Below, one piece after another: positions 46,739 to 56,870 of a stretch of DNA of 64,000 nucleotides. Source of the stretch: Cavia porcellus (lineage: Eukaryota; Chordata; Mammalia; Rodentia; Caviidae). The DNA lies in assembly GCF_034190915.1 (NCBI RefSeq), contig NW_026947491.1, positions 27,034,101-27,098,100 on the forward strand, read 5' to 3'. Below the pieces are notes generated by a model. That model was given only the letters and a program-made list of their open reading frames with translations. It was not told where the DNA came from and ran no database searches. Position 1 is the first letter of the stretch. The number at the start of each line of letters is the position of its first letter. The translations under genes were made by a program, and so were the position numbers.

Positions 46739-46925
46739 GTAGGGCATGGTGGCATGTACCTGTTATCCCAGCTATCCTAGAGGCTGAAGCAGGAGGACTG
46801 GATGTTCAAGCCTAGCCAGGGCAGCTTAACAACTAGCAAGACCTTGTCTCAAAAAACAAAAAAGGCCCGGAACTATAAAGGTCAGTACTGTGGCCCTGAG
46901 TCCGACCTAGTACCAAACACAGTCC
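46739..46925 (+). mobile_element. B1-dID type dimeric SINE
   Basis: gtagggcatggtggcatgta through cttgtctcaaaaaacaaaaaa, then a diverged ID part (ctgagtccgacctagtacca). Confidence 0.8.
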
Positions 46926-47144
46926 AGTAACCTAGAGCTAACCAATTAACTATTTTCCTAGTATTCTGTCACTGCTCTGGGCACTATAAGAAAAGTAACT
47001 TTAAGATGACCAATCTGATTTTTGCTTTTGTTTATGCTTTTATCAGACCTTTCCTGCTATAAAACCAATCTTGTCAGTGCTCTGAGGAAACAAAACAAAA
47101 ACAAACAACCTCTCGGCTTGGGTCATTGGAAAACTCACTGTATT

Positions 47145-47347
47145 ATTTATTTAGTTACTTTTAGCAGTTCTGAAAGTTGAACCTGGAGCCCTTCACTGAC
47201 TACATCCTCAGCCCTTTTTAATTTTTTATTTTGGCACAGGGCCTCACTATGTTGCCAACTTGCCCAAGCTGGACTTGAACTTTTAGTTCTCCTGCCTCAG
47301 CCTCCCAAAGTGCTGGGATTACAGGCCTGTGCCACCACATGCAGCTA
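47145..47347 (-). mobile_element. B1-dID type dimeric SINE
   Basis: ID part at the left (gttgaacctggagcccttca), then B1 (cacagggcctcactatgttg, aaagtgctgggattacaggc, caccacatgcagct). Confidence 0.85.
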
Positions 47348-47477
47348 ACATCTCTTTTAAATCACAGAAATCTCACTCATTCTATTCTTTCCTTTTTTGA
47401 ATTTAGAGGCCTCGTGATTTAGTCCCTCACGTTTCATTACTCATTTTAAAGTATTTCAGGTAGTTGTATTGTCTTAA

Positions 47478-47720
47478 GCTTTTTGGGCTGCTACAACAAA
47501 ATACCAGTCCAGAGACTGGGAAGTCAGGGCTGGGGGCCAGATGGACTGGGGACCTGCAAAGGCTGTTTCCCAGATCCCAGCCCAAGCCCAAGTCCTTGCA
47601 TGTCCTCGGGGAAGGAGACCCTGGAGTTCTCTGGGGCTGGTCCTGTGAGGGCTCAGAAGGCATTCCCCCTTGTGACCTCGTACTGAGGCTATCACCGTGG
47701 GAACCAGGACTCCAATCCCA
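47478..47720. repeat. Ancient interspersed repeat remnant
   Basis: ttgggctgctacaacaaaat and accagtccagagactgggaa open a family common in mammalian genomes. The later cttgtgacctcgtactgagg and tatcaccgtgggaaccagga fit the same old element. I cannot name the family with certainty. Confidence 0.45.
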
Positions 47721-47734
47721 ATCCTGGAAGGCAC

Positions 47735-47882
47735 ATTCAAAGCACATCATGCACCTTCTCTTCCCTCCTGTGTCACCAAGAATCCTGCGGGCCAGGAAGT
47801 GTTCTCGCTGTCTGCTCAGCCACACATCATAGGCGCGCACAGTCTTGGGGTCAGAAGACCAAGTAAACGCATCCCTCAGCTC
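47735..47882 (-). CDS. Candidate second coding exon of the same unrecognised gene
   Basis: After a pyrimidine-rich tract and acceptor (minus strand ...ttctttgcag, AG at plus 47883-47884), an open frame begins ELRDAFTWSSDPKTVRAYDV and continues WLSRQREHFLARRILG. Composition is soluble, charged and protein-like rather than low-complexity. The frame stays open to the left beyond position 47735, where the sequence becomes repeat-like, so the 3' end of the exon is unknown. A GTGACA after ...ATTCTTG is a weak possible donor. No family recognised. Confidence 0.35.
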
Positions 47883-48049
47883 CTGCAAAGAAGTTCACTA
47901 CACTAAAAATAGGAGGCGGCTGCGCAGTGCTCTTCAGTCATGATCAATATGACTATGCATGAAGCGGTTATTTTAAGCTCAGCTATTTAGCCACGATCCC
48001 ATCACTGAATCAGGCCTGGAGGTTTAGAGGGAGGTTTCAGGGTGTTTAC

Positions 48050-48088
48050 CTGCTGCAGCTCCTCAGCAGTGTCCTGCCAGGGCGCCAT
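48050..48088 (-). CDS. Candidate coding exon of an unrecognised gene (start-codon exon)
   Basis: On the minus strand an ATG (plus 48086-48088) opens 13 codons, MAPWQDTAEELQQ, followed by GTAAACACC, a usable splice donor. The join to the segment at 47882 is phase 0 and continues the Glu/Leu/Gln-rich character. The ATG has G at -3 and G at +4. No repeat family accounts for it. A TATATAA motif lies about 27 nt upstream of the ATG, too close for a normal start site. It lies about 5.7 kb upstream of DENND5B on the same strand. I do not recognise the protein. A weak likeness to the N-terminus of ALDH3B-type aldehyde dehydrogenases (M-x-P-x-x-D-T then L-R-x-A-F) is not convincing. It could be a decayed pseudogene or chance. 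Confidence 0.35.
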
Positions 48089-48145
48089 TTCCCTGGAGCA
48101 GTGTGAGCTTATATAATAACTTGGGGGGACAGTCTGGAAAGTGCC

Positions 48146-48433
48146 TCATTTTGTTTTAGGAAAACTATAAACTCTTGTCCCCACCCCCTTGCAGAATTCT
48201 TCTCCCCTGACTGTTTCTAGCGTCAGAGTCGAGGGATAATTAAAGGTGGCAAGAAAGAAGCTGGGAGTGAAGCCAGTTCCATTGTTCTGCTCCGAACAGT
48301 TGTTCCTTCCAGCACTGCCTGTTGTGATCCGATTCCAGCTGCCGTCAAACAAGTAGAAATTATAATCTGGTGGGTGCCTATTTAAAGGAACAGAATTCAA
48401 GGCAAGAGAGGCGGTGTAATTCTGGATATACAT
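48146..48433 (-). other. Unassigned 95-codon open frame
   Basis: A minus-strand ATG-initiated frame (ATG at plus 48431-48433) with no obvious SINE or L1 content. It contains Asn-rich potential glycosylation sites (NYT, NCS, NGT) and aromatic residues (YNFYLFDGSW). It ends directly upstream of the two coding-like segments at 47.7-48.1 kb. I do not recognise it. A degraded repeat protein or a chance frame is equally possible. Confidence 0.2.
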
Positions 48434-49016
48434 GTTATTAACTCAGATCAGAGAGAGCATTTATCTCTCCCGAGTGAATGTCAGTAGCCTTTCAGATCTC
48501 CAGTACCATTTCTTCAAGGTGTAAGGTTGATAAAATGATGTTGTGTCTCTGCATTTAGCTCCTCTGTGCTTAAACTACAAGCAACTTGTTATCACTTCAG
48601 AAAGTTCTGTACTACCTAAGCCTACAAGATAAAACACCAAGCTCCCTAGAGAAGTTGACTTGCAAATAATGACTCCTCACAAAAAATGTAATCTCAATTT
48701 AATTTGACACTGTAGGTCTGAAGTTGGGGTAAGTATATTTTTCAAACAGGAAATCTTACTATCAAAGGTAAGCTATAATTCAAATTACACACTTTAATTT
48801 TTTTCTTCCATTAGTAAATAATAGGTTGAGAAGACTGGAGAAAGTTGAACAGCTTTCACATATCTTTGTCTGATTTCCTTAACATTAATGAATATCATTA
48901 AATTAAAGAGTATGGCTCTTTCTGATTAAATCCTAATTAGAAATATGATAAACTAGATTACAAAAAAAAGCCACAAAAAGAACAATGTATTTTGGCCTTT
49001 AAAATGAGCCAAGCCA
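48434..49016. other. Intergenic sequence, nothing recognised
   Basis: AT-rich, no family identified. Confidence 0.4.
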
Positions 49017-49017
49017 G

Positions 49018-49480
49018 GGGTCTGAGGATGTAGCTTCGTGGTACAGTGTTTGCCTAGCATGCATAAAGCCTTGAGTTCAATCCTCAGCACCATCGAAAGA
49101 AAGAAAAAAATTGATTTTCATCAACTAAAGTAAATAAGTAAATTTAAAGAAAAGGAACCCCTGCAAAAATGAGTCAAGCCAGACATAGTGTCACATTCCT
49201 GTAATCCTAGCACTCACGGAGGCTGAGGAAGGAGGATTGCAAGTTCAAACCCACTTGAAACTTAGTGAGACCCTGTCTTGAAATGTTCACACACACGTAT
49301 ATTCACAACGGCTTGGGATATACCTCAGAGGCGAACCACTCTTGGGCTCAAGGTCCAGTACTACAAAAATATGTAAATAAAATGAGGAAATAAGAGTCAT
49401 GAGGCTTGGCGATACAGTTCAGAGTGTGTGCAAAGCCCTGTATTTGTCCAACACCACATACACATAGAGTAAAGAAATCA
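49018..49480 (+). mobile_element. Cluster: ID, B1, and two diverged ID units
   Basis: ID at 49018-49110 (ggtctgaggatgtagcttcg, gttcaatcctcagcaccatc); B1 at 49180-49280 (agacatagtgtcacattcct); ID-like units at 49310-49385 and 49395-49475. Confidence 0.75.
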
Positions 49481-49561
49481 AAATGTTAAATTAACATAAA
49501 ATTCGAGCTTACCATGCCCACTAAAATCTTCCTTGAATTTCCCTTCTACAAACCCATTAGA

Positions 49562-49728
49562 GTTTATTTATTTATTTATTTATTTGTCTTCTTGAGAAAA
49601 GGTGTTGCTATGCAGTTGAGGCTGGCCTTGAGCTCACTTTGTATTCAGGCTGTTATTGAACTCACAACCATCCTCCTGGCTCAGCCTCTCAAGTGCAGGG
49701 ATTACAGACATGCGTCACCATGCCTGGT
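49562..49728 (-). mobile_element. B1-type SINE with (TTTA)n tail
   Basis: (ttta)n at the left, then tgagaaaaggtgttgctatg, the tgaggctggccttgagctca duplication, and caccatgcctggttcc. Confidence 0.9.
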
Positions 49729-50725
49729 TCCATTTGAGGTTGTTATAAACAGAATCCATTCCCCACCAACGATTGCTAAGGAAGAGAGGTAGGGATCTCT
49801 TCCTTGGGTTATACATCCTGTAGAATTCATAGCTAGAAATTGGAAAGTATTGCAAAGCTTCTCTTTTCTTTCCTTCTCAACTCCAGTGGGTAAAAATGGA
49901 GATCTGGAGACTTCTCTAAGGCAACATATGTTCGCATTATCATCAAGAATTAACTCAATGCCAGAACTTCAAATTTTTAGCTTAAATGTTACCAAAAAGT
50001 GGAGAGCTTCCTAAATTAATAGTGAATTTATAGATGCTAAAGCATTGTCTGACTTGTGAGGCTTTTAAAAATATTCTCACTGGCTCCCAGCAGGCAGCAG
50101 CAACACAAAGGTAGCAATTAATTTGACAGTGGCTGAGTGTTGAGGCAAAATTAGATGGAATTATTTACTGTCATCATGTGAGTGGGGGAGTAGAGAAGGT
50201 ACCTAGAAGTTGGGTAAAGGAGAAAGATTAAATACATGCTGCTTTCTATATTCATCTTGAAACACATAACTGGACAAAACCCTTTCAATGAAAGCCATGC
50301 TAAAGGAAGTGAAAACAATTTACAATTGTTATTTTGTTTCTGTTTTTGAATGGCAGACAGAGGCTCTAGACATTGACTAAATATGGAAATTTTTCTAAAG
50401 GTTTTGTTATGGAAATTTCTAAATGTACATGAAATAAAAAGAGTAACAAAATGATCCTGTATGCCTCTATTACCCAGGCTTAATATAGTCAATCTATTTT
50501 ATTTAAAACCCACTATATCCACCCCATCAGCTGCTGGATTTCACTACCATTGTGTTCCAGGAAACACTGTAGTGTGACAGCTAGGAGATACAGTCAGTCA
50601 CATTAAAAGTACAGTCAGTAACAGCAAAAGTCTCATAGTATAGTACTATATAGTATTTAGTATATAACAATTTTCAGGTTGGGTTCTATGGGAACCTGGA
50701 ATTTTGCATTTAATTGCTATGCTGA
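49729..50725. other. Intergenic sequence, nothing recognised
   Basis: No gene or repeat family identified up to the 5' LTR of the retrovirus. Confidence 0.45.
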
Positions 50726-50729
50726 TTGA

Positions 50730-51084
50730 TGGGTTCTGCCTGTATGAGACACTGTCAGGCCCAGCATGGTACCTGTCCAACATGACTCTGGACCCTAACA
50801 TGGCAACATGTCCCTCCAATACTGGCTTCTGTGTTCTTCTTCCAAGCCTGAATTGAATTTCCTGCTTTTCATGCTCATGCCAGCATCTCCCCAATCAGCT
50901 ATCATTACGTCATTCTGTGCCCTCTCCAAACTTCACCCCTGTCAAACCTAATAAAAGCCCAACAGCTTCTCTGTCTGCCTCAAAGCGATCTTGCAGTCTT
51001 CTGCAGCCCTTCTGTGCCTGGAATAAAGGCCTTTTTCCTTTTCTGTCTTTTTTTCTCTACCATGCCCCCCCATTAAAAGTAACA
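50730..51084 (+). repeat. 5' LTR of the endogenous retrovirus
   Basis: Begins TG (tgggttctgcctgtatgaga) and ends CA (taaaagtaaca). An AATAAA at 51022-51027 fits the R-region polyadenylation signal; a second AATAAA-like motif lies at 50950-50955. It pairs with 53115-53466 along its whole length. Confidence 0.92.
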
Positions 51085-51088
51085 TTTT

Positions 51089-51106
51089 TGGTGCCATGTC
51101 TTGGAT
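51089..51106 (+). promoter_or_regulatory. Primer-binding site, tRNA-His type
   Basis: tggtgccatgtcttggat, four bases after the LTR. It matches 15 of 18 positions of the complement of the tRNA-His 3' end as I know it. Two of the three mismatches are CpG-to-TpG/CpA type decay. Confidence 0.7.
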
Positions 51107-52130
51107 CAACAAGGTGAGTGGCTCCTGGGGCTGCCTCTGGTTTGAGCTCCCCCATCAGTGAGCCACCTCTCTGCTTTCTCTTACTCTCTTTTTCCTCTTT
51201 CTCTTCTCTCTGCTGCTGTCATTACTAGCCTCCATCCAAAACCAACTCACCTCAGTGCTTACAGGTGAGCCACCTCTTGCTCCAGGTGAGACAGGTTCCT
51301 GTCTCATAAATCATGGATGCATGTCAGGATTCAGAACCACATCATTTGGGACCCTCCACTATTCCCTTTGTGATGACTGTCAAGTGCCGGTGTTGGGGAT
51401 TTCTCTTGCTCACACAATCCTAAGAAGGGTGGCAACTCTCCGAGGGACTGTGACTCGGCTTTTGTGGCCTCTCAGATTTTGTAGCCTTCCGCTCACCTTT
51501 GATTGAGTCACAGTGGGAAATATTCCTTGTCAACCCCCAAAACCCATTGCATTTGGGTGTCTCACCCTAGATCTTAAACCAAAATGACAAATCTTTTACT
51601 TCCAGATGGTTTGAGCCCAGTATAAGCTCAATAACGCCCATCACACTTGCCAGAGGGGGTCAGCTTTGATTACAATACCCTTCATGATCTAGACAGTTTC
51701 TGCTACTGTACTGGCAAGTATACGGGCCCTTGTTGCTTTCAGGACATGTCCCTTCCTCATTCAGGCATGCAGGGTGGCCCTGCTCTTTTGGCCCGCTCCA
51801 TAATGCCAAGCCTCCCACCTGACAATCTCAATTTTTCTTGCACTTTCCTGCTCCCCACAACCCTTATACTTCAGACCCAGCTGTTATGCACCACCACCTC
51901 CACTCCTCTCCTTCCTCTTTCCCGTTTTGACCCTGCAGTCTGGTGTACTTCCAACCCTACTCAGGTCACCTACACCACTCCAGTGTTGGTCTGCCTCAAA
52001 GACCCTTTGATCAAAGACCCTTTGATCTTTCCCTGTGTTCCCCCAATACTCAGTAGCCCCTAAACACCAAAAAGGACTTAACACTATAATTAATTGTTGG
52101 TTAACCAATGGTTTTCTTAAGGTCATCCAC
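51107..52130 (+). pseudogene. Leader and gag/early pol remnant of the retrovirus
   Basis: Proline/threonine/leucine-rich frames (for example 51647-52063) without recognisable matrix, capsid or zinc-knuckle motifs. Frames are broken. Confidence 0.4.
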
Positions 52131-52134
52131 TAGC

Positions 52135-52690
52135 CTACAATACCCCTATTCTCCCTATACTCAAGTCCAATGGTTTCTACTGCTTAGTTCAAGGCCTCAG
52201 AGCTATTAACAATGCAGAGATGCTAATTCACACAGTGGTGCCAAACCCTTACACTATACTGTCTTATATTCTCCTATCTACCTCCCACTTTTCTGTGTTG
52301 GATCTTTTTTTTTTTTGTCTTTTTCTTTTTTATTGGTACTGGGGATCGAATTCACGACTGCCTGCTTGCAAGGCAGGCGCTTATGCTGCTGAGCTAAACC
52401 TCGAGCCCCCTCTGTGTTGGATCTTAAAGATGCATTTTTCACTATCCCTTTATACCCTGATTGCAAGATCTCTTTGCTTGCACATGGACAGACCCTGACA
52501 CCCACCAGTCTACACAGCTCACGTGGACAGTCCTACCCCAAGGCTTTAGGGACTGTTGATCTCATGACTGTCATTCTCAAACACAGCACCCTCCTCCAAT
52601 ACATGGATGACCTTCCTCTCTGTTCCCCATCTTACGCCCTTGCTATACAACATATGACTTTTCTTTTTAACTGTCTTTCAGGCCGAAGAT
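52135..52690 (+). pseudogene. Reverse-transcriptase (pol) remnant of the retrovirus
   Basis: Contains, in order, an FSVLDLKDAFF-type catalytic block split by the ID insertion, a PQGF-type block and a YMDD-containing block (about 52600-52611). These are the fingers/palm motifs of a class I retroviral RT. Frameshifts separate them, so there is no intact frame. RNase H, integrase and envelope are not recognisable beyond it. Confidence 0.85.
52307..52410 (-). mobile_element. Young ID-type SINE inside the retroviral RT
   Basis: T-rich tail, ggtactggggatcgaattca, gcttgcaaggcaggcgctta. A perfect 15-bp duplication (tctgtgttggatctt) flanks it at 52292-52306 and 52411-52425. Confidence 0.96.
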
Positions 52691-52699
52691 ATAGGGTGT

Positions 52700-52836
52700 C
52701 CCACCAAAGCTCAGATAGCCTCATCAAAGGTCAGATAGCTAGGACTCACCCCCAAAACTGTAAGAAATAAACCTTTCCTTTCCCAACTTTGGGCATCATG
52801 TATTTTGTCTCAGTGACAAGTAAAAAGTAACTGAGA
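52700..52836 (+). mobile_element. MaLR-type LTR fragment, 3' end
   Basis: actgtaagaaataaaccttt and gtattttgtctcagtgacaa match the 3' end of the solo LTR at 12995-13318. It lies where the retroviral pol breaks off. Confidence 0.8.
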
Positions 52837-53098
52837 CACTCCATTTTAGGTCTTTTCATCACCATTCTTTTTTTGTTACTCATAGCGTCCTGTGTCTAAA
52901 TATTTTGGACATTTCTTCAGTCCAGGACTGGACATTTCTTCACCACCACAGAGCTTCTTGTCCTGGCTGACACTCCTGGCACCAGCTTCTATATGGGCAT
53001 CAACCATCATCCAGGCAACCACGCCAGCCCCTACAGTAACTGTCTCAGCACCCTCATTCAGCAGGAATCAGTCTAAGAGGGTCATTGCCCCTAACAAC
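52837..53098 (+). pseudogene. 3' internal remnant of the retrovirus
   Basis: Probably the last part of env; no motif is certain. Confidence 0.35.
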
Positions 53099-53114
53099 CA
53101 AAAGATGAGAAAAA
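53099..53114 (+). promoter_or_regulatory. Polypurine tract of the retrovirus
   Basis: aaaagatgagaaaa directly before the 3' LTR TG, the usual plus-strand primer position. Confidence 0.75.
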
Positions 53115-53466
53115 TGGGTTCTGCCTATGTGAAACTCAGTCAGGCCCAGTGTGGCACCTGCCTAACATGGCACTGAACCCTAAAACGGTAGCATGTCCCT
53201 CCAACACTGATTTCCATGTTACTCTTCCAAGCCTGAATTGAATTTCCTGCTTTTTGTACACACACCAGTGTCTCCCCAATCAGTTGTTACTATGTCACTC
53301 TGCCTGCTCCTTCAAACTCCACCTCCTGTCAAACCTAATAGAAGCCCTCTGGCTTCTCTGTCTGCCTCAGAGGGACCTTGCACTCTTCTGCAGCCCTCCT
53401 GTGCCTGCAATAAAGGCCTTTTTTCTTTCCTGCCTTTGTTTCTCTACCACGCTAAAAAACCTAACA
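53115..53466 (+). repeat. 3' LTR of the endogenous retrovirus
   Basis: Begins TG (tgggttctgcctatgtgaaa) and ends CA (aacctaaca), with AATAAA at 53409-53414. Diverged partner of 50730-51084. Confidence 0.9.
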
Positions 53467-53857
53467 CTTGTGTTGAAATTATACTAGAATGAATACCTGT
53501 ATATCTTACAGTTTACATTCCCTGTATTTGGCAGATTGGGTGGACCCCCCCACACCATATTGGAGTTTGAACCCGCAGCCTTCACACTGAGCTATTATTT
53601 TTTATTTTGAGACAAGTTCCCCTTATCTCACACATCTCAGACCCAGGAAATCCAGCCGAGGGCCTAGATCCCACAGAAATGTCCTGCATGAGTCCAACTG
53701 GAACCCATGACAATGCCTCCCACGAATTCAACTGGAGGCCTAAAACCCACAACATTGGCTCATATGAGTCTATTTTATGGATCTGAAAAGACCCAAAGGT
53801 CAGTGGCAAAATTTGATAGTCTATGCCAGCAGGATGAAGGATCTTTGCCATTAGTAT

Positions 53858-54180
53858 GAGCCAAGAGGCAATGCTCAAAATAGGGTCTAAGGCTCTCCTG
53901 AAAAGTACCACAGCCATCCTCAGTGACAATCCGGTCCCGAGCTCCTCCAACAATAAGAACAGTTGAGTACATATCAGGAAGCCAGCATGACAACTTCTGT
54001 CAGAGATTAAACAGCACACATCTTCCCCTCCAGAGCCAGGAGGAAATGCTCTAAGTAAGGGTCAGAGCTCCCCCAAAGTGAACCACAGGCATTCTCAGCA
54101 AAAAGGTCCTGAGGTCCTCTTATGAATTCATATCTGGGAAGCTAACCATGACAGGCTTCTCCAGAAGAAGCAATGGCTCC
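53858..54180. repeat. Tandem repeat, period about 175 bp, two diverged units
   Basis: Unit starts gagccaagaggcaatgctc (53858) and gagccaggaggaaatgctc (54033). Shared later blocks: accacagccatcctcag / accacaggcattctcag, cggtcccgagctcctc / ggtcctgaggtcctct, catatcaggaagc / catatctgggaagc. Confidence 0.75.
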
Positions 54181-54368
54181 AAACAATAGCAACACTTAGG
54201 AGAACCCATAATGCTATGCTCTTCCTCTCCATGTCCCTAGTTATGCTGGCAACTTTCTTCAGGTGGGCCATCTATACTCAGCGCCATGCTGATTCAATTC
54301 AGCTATTGTTAAATTGTCCATCAGTTTTTAATCCATAACAATTATATAATATATATGTATATCAAAAC
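54181..54368. other. Unassigned sequence after the tandem pair
   Basis: Could hold a third, truncated unit (gaagcaatggctccaaac); nothing else recognised. Confidence 0.35.
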
Positions 54369-54377
54369 ATCACGTGG

Positions 54378-54488
54378 GGGGCTGGGGATTTAGCTCAGTA
54401 GCATAAGCGCCTGCCTTCCTTGCAATCAGGCAGTCATGAGTTCAATCCCTGGTACCGATAAAAAGGAAAAAGACAAAAAAAAAAAAAA
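54378..54488 (+). mobile_element. Young ID-type SINE
   Basis: ggggctggggatttagctca head with a cctt duplication inside the anticodon arm. The 9-bp duplication atcacgtgg flanks it at 54369-54377 and 54489-54497. Confidence 0.94.
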
Positions 54489-54516
54489 ATCACGTGGTAT
54501 CTCATAATTATTTGTG

Positions 54517-54900
54517 ACTTTTTTTTATTTTAAAGAGAATAAAGCCTAACAAAATAAACAGAATAAAGCCAATCAAAACAAAACAGTGAAAGTGGCTACA
54601 GAACTTCAAAACAGGATAATAGAAAATCAACAATGGCACCATAATATATCTTGTTATCTTTACAATAGTTGTCCATTCCATCAGACATAGTAAAATCAAA
54701 TAAAATGCAACAGAATACAACCGATCAAAACAGAACATTAAATAAAACAAAACAATAAATCAGAACAAAACCAGTCAGTGAGAAAAATATTGGATTTCAA
54801 AAACAAGACAGAAGAAAATCCCCATATTTGCTATATTGCATGCTGTTATCTTAATAGATGCTCAGACTACAGGCCTCAGGCCTGCAAAGTCAATCAAACA
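54517..54900 (-). mobile_element. L1-related 3' end repeat
   Basis: Oligo-T at the left (tail), then A-rich sequence resembling 6720-6830 (tcttgttatctttacaatag, catcagacatagtaaaatca). Confidence 0.6.
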
Positions 54901-55061
54901 ATACAAAGCTTTTAGTTGTTTTTGTACATAGTTGTTTTTGTGCTATCAAGTTAGCCTGTCCTCCAAATCAGCCAGTTGTTTAATGGGGTGGGGGTGGGGT
55001 CTTGATTCTCAGCCCACACACCAGTCAGCTCATGGGAAGGATGAACTGGCTTCTCTTGTGT

Positions 55062-55222
55062 GACTTGTTTTGTTTTGTTTTGTTCTGAGACAAGGTCTCT
55101 TTGTTTCAGAATAGCCTTGATCACACTGTGTAGCCCAGGCTGGCCCTCAAACTTGGAAAGGTCGACCTGACCTGCCTGAGCCTCCTGGGTGTTGGGATTA
55201 GACATGCCACTACACCTGGCTA
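55062..55222 (-). mobile_element. B1-type SINE
   Basis: tgttctgagacaaggtctct, tgtgtagcccaggctggccc and ccactacacctggctaag. Confidence 0.9.
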
Positions 55223-55953
55223 AGTAAGTGCAACTATTATGTGTCAATAAAAGGAAGGAAGAAGGCAAAAAAGGAAGGGAGACCAGGGAGGGAAAAACAG
55301 AGGAAGGGAGCAAAGGGAAGAAGGAAGAGAAACCCGTCTCTGAATCTGGGATGGAAGGAACCCTGTCTTGAGCTCTCCAAGGAAGCTGTCAGTTGCTCTG
55401 TGGGCTGGTGCTGCACCGCTGCAGTTCTCAGTCTTCTGAAAAGGCAGGAAACGGCCACTGGCCTTCCCATTGCCCTGCCTGACTCCTCGTAGTGGCAGGA
55501 GCTGCCCTGCAGGCCCTGGGCAGTGCTGCTCGCCTCACAGACCCTCCTGTGCCTCTGCACAGCACCCACCTGGTCACTCCATGTGTTAAGTATTATTTTT
55601 ACCTAATGCCTTTATTATTTTCTTGCGTTAGAGGGCTGACGAGAGTTTATTAGGGTACTGGGATAAGTGTGGACTGCAGGTTGACCCAGCTCAGGCAGAG
55701 CCTCATCAGCCAGGTCTTCCCATGTGAGAGGAGGTAGGTGACACGTCCCTACACGCCTCGCTGCAGTGGGGAGGGTGCCATGAGGCGGCCTTCAGCATCT
55801 ACACATAGGTTTCCCATCCAGAAAATTCTTCACCTTCTCTGCCAGCCTGCTGCCCCCAGTTCTGCCCACATCTGCTTAGACACCACCATTCACCTCTGTG
55901 TCAGCCCCTAACCAGCACTCCTCAAGTGTTTGTTTTTCAAGAATGTGTCTTCC
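55223..55953. other. Intergenic sequence, unassigned
   Basis: A purine-rich tract (about 55250-55335), then moderate-G+C sequence. Open frames on both strands match no known family. Confidence 0.4.
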
Positions 55954-55954
55954 A

Positions 55955-56290
55955 GCCAAGCGTGGTGGCTCATGCCTGTAATCCTAGCCCTCATGAGACT
56001 GAGGCAGGAGGATTGCTGCAAATTCAAGGCCAGCCTAGGCTACAAAGTGAGCTCAAGGCCAGCCTGAACAGCATAGCAAAACCTTATCTCGAAAAGACAA
56101 AGGAAAGCAAAACAAAACAAGACAGCAATGATATTACTGTAATATCAGTGACTGGGGAAGTTGAGGCAGGAGGACTACAAGTTCAAGGCCAGGCTGGACA
56201 ATTTGGAATGTCTCAGAATGAAATACAAAATGGATGGGAGGTAAAGTACTCCTCGGTTCAATTCCCATAACTGGGAGAAGAAGAAAAAAA
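55955..56290 (+). mobile_element. B1-type SINE and a partial second unit
   Basis: B1 at 55955-56105 (agcgtggtggctcatgcctg, full internal duplication), then a second B1 3' part with dID end at about 56145-56290 (gactggggaagttgaggcag, gttcaattcccataactgg). Confidence 0.85.
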
Positions 56291-56436
56291 GAAAAGAAAA
56301 AGAAAGGAAAAAAACCTATTCATTAACTGTTAACTTTTTTTCAAGAATTCATGTGCTAACAGTAGAGTCAGAAGTTAAATCCAACCACTTGGTATCAATC
56401 CATGGCTCTCACTCACATCATCAGTCCTCAGACTCT

Positions 56437-56622
56437 ACATGTGGGGTACTAGGAGTCCAACCCAAGGTTTTGCACTGGGCTACACTCCCAGCAGACCCAC
56501 TCTTTAATTTTGAGACAGGGTTGCGTTACTAAATTGTCCAGGCTAGCTCTGACTTGCCATTTACCTGACTCAGCCTTCCAGAGAGATGGGGTTTCAGGAA
56601 TGTGCCTTTGTACCTGGTTTAT
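56437..56622 (-). mobile_element. B1-dID type dimeric SINE
   Basis: ID part (gtggggtactaggagtccaa), then B1 (gagacagggttgcgttacta, ctgactcagccttccagaga). Confidence 0.78.
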
Positions 56623-56870
56623 TCCTTAATCTTTTTGGTCACAGGATCATTTTACTGTCTTGGAAACAACTGCGAACCCCAAAGCCTTTGTCCAAGTGTG
56701 TTACATGAATATTTACTTGAGCATTAGAAACTAGATCACAGACAAAAACATTTACTTGTTCACAAAAAATAATGTTTACAAGATGTTAATATAATCACAT
56801 AATTTTTAAAGTAGCCATAATTTTAAAAAGTTAATTAGAATAGTGGCATTAATATTTTTTCCAATCAGCT

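Larger units (their letters stand above)
50730..53466 (+). mobile_element. Endogenous retrovirus, class I (gammaretrovirus-like), decayed provirus
   Basis: Two related LTRs in direct orientation (50730-51084 and 53115-53466) enclose about 2 kb. A primer-binding site follows the first LTR and a polypurine tract precedes the second. Reverse-transcriptase remnants are seen between. The internal region is far shorter than a full provirus: gag is unrecognisable and most of pol and env is deleted. It was hit by a MaLR LTR (fragment 52700-52836) and a young ID SINE (52307-52410). All frames are broken. By eye the two LTRs differ roughly once every six or seven bases, so the insertion is old. No target duplication could be confirmed at the outer ends. 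Confidence 0.9.

Noticed and set aside
47427..47734. Extension of the coding candidate to the left
   Set aside because: The frame stays open, but the sequence becomes that of an old interspersed repeat, so it is not claimed as exon.
48108..48120. TATA box for the candidate gene at 48.1 kb
   Set aside because: TATATAA is only about 27 nt from the ATG, leaving almost no leader, and the flanking sequence is AT-rich.
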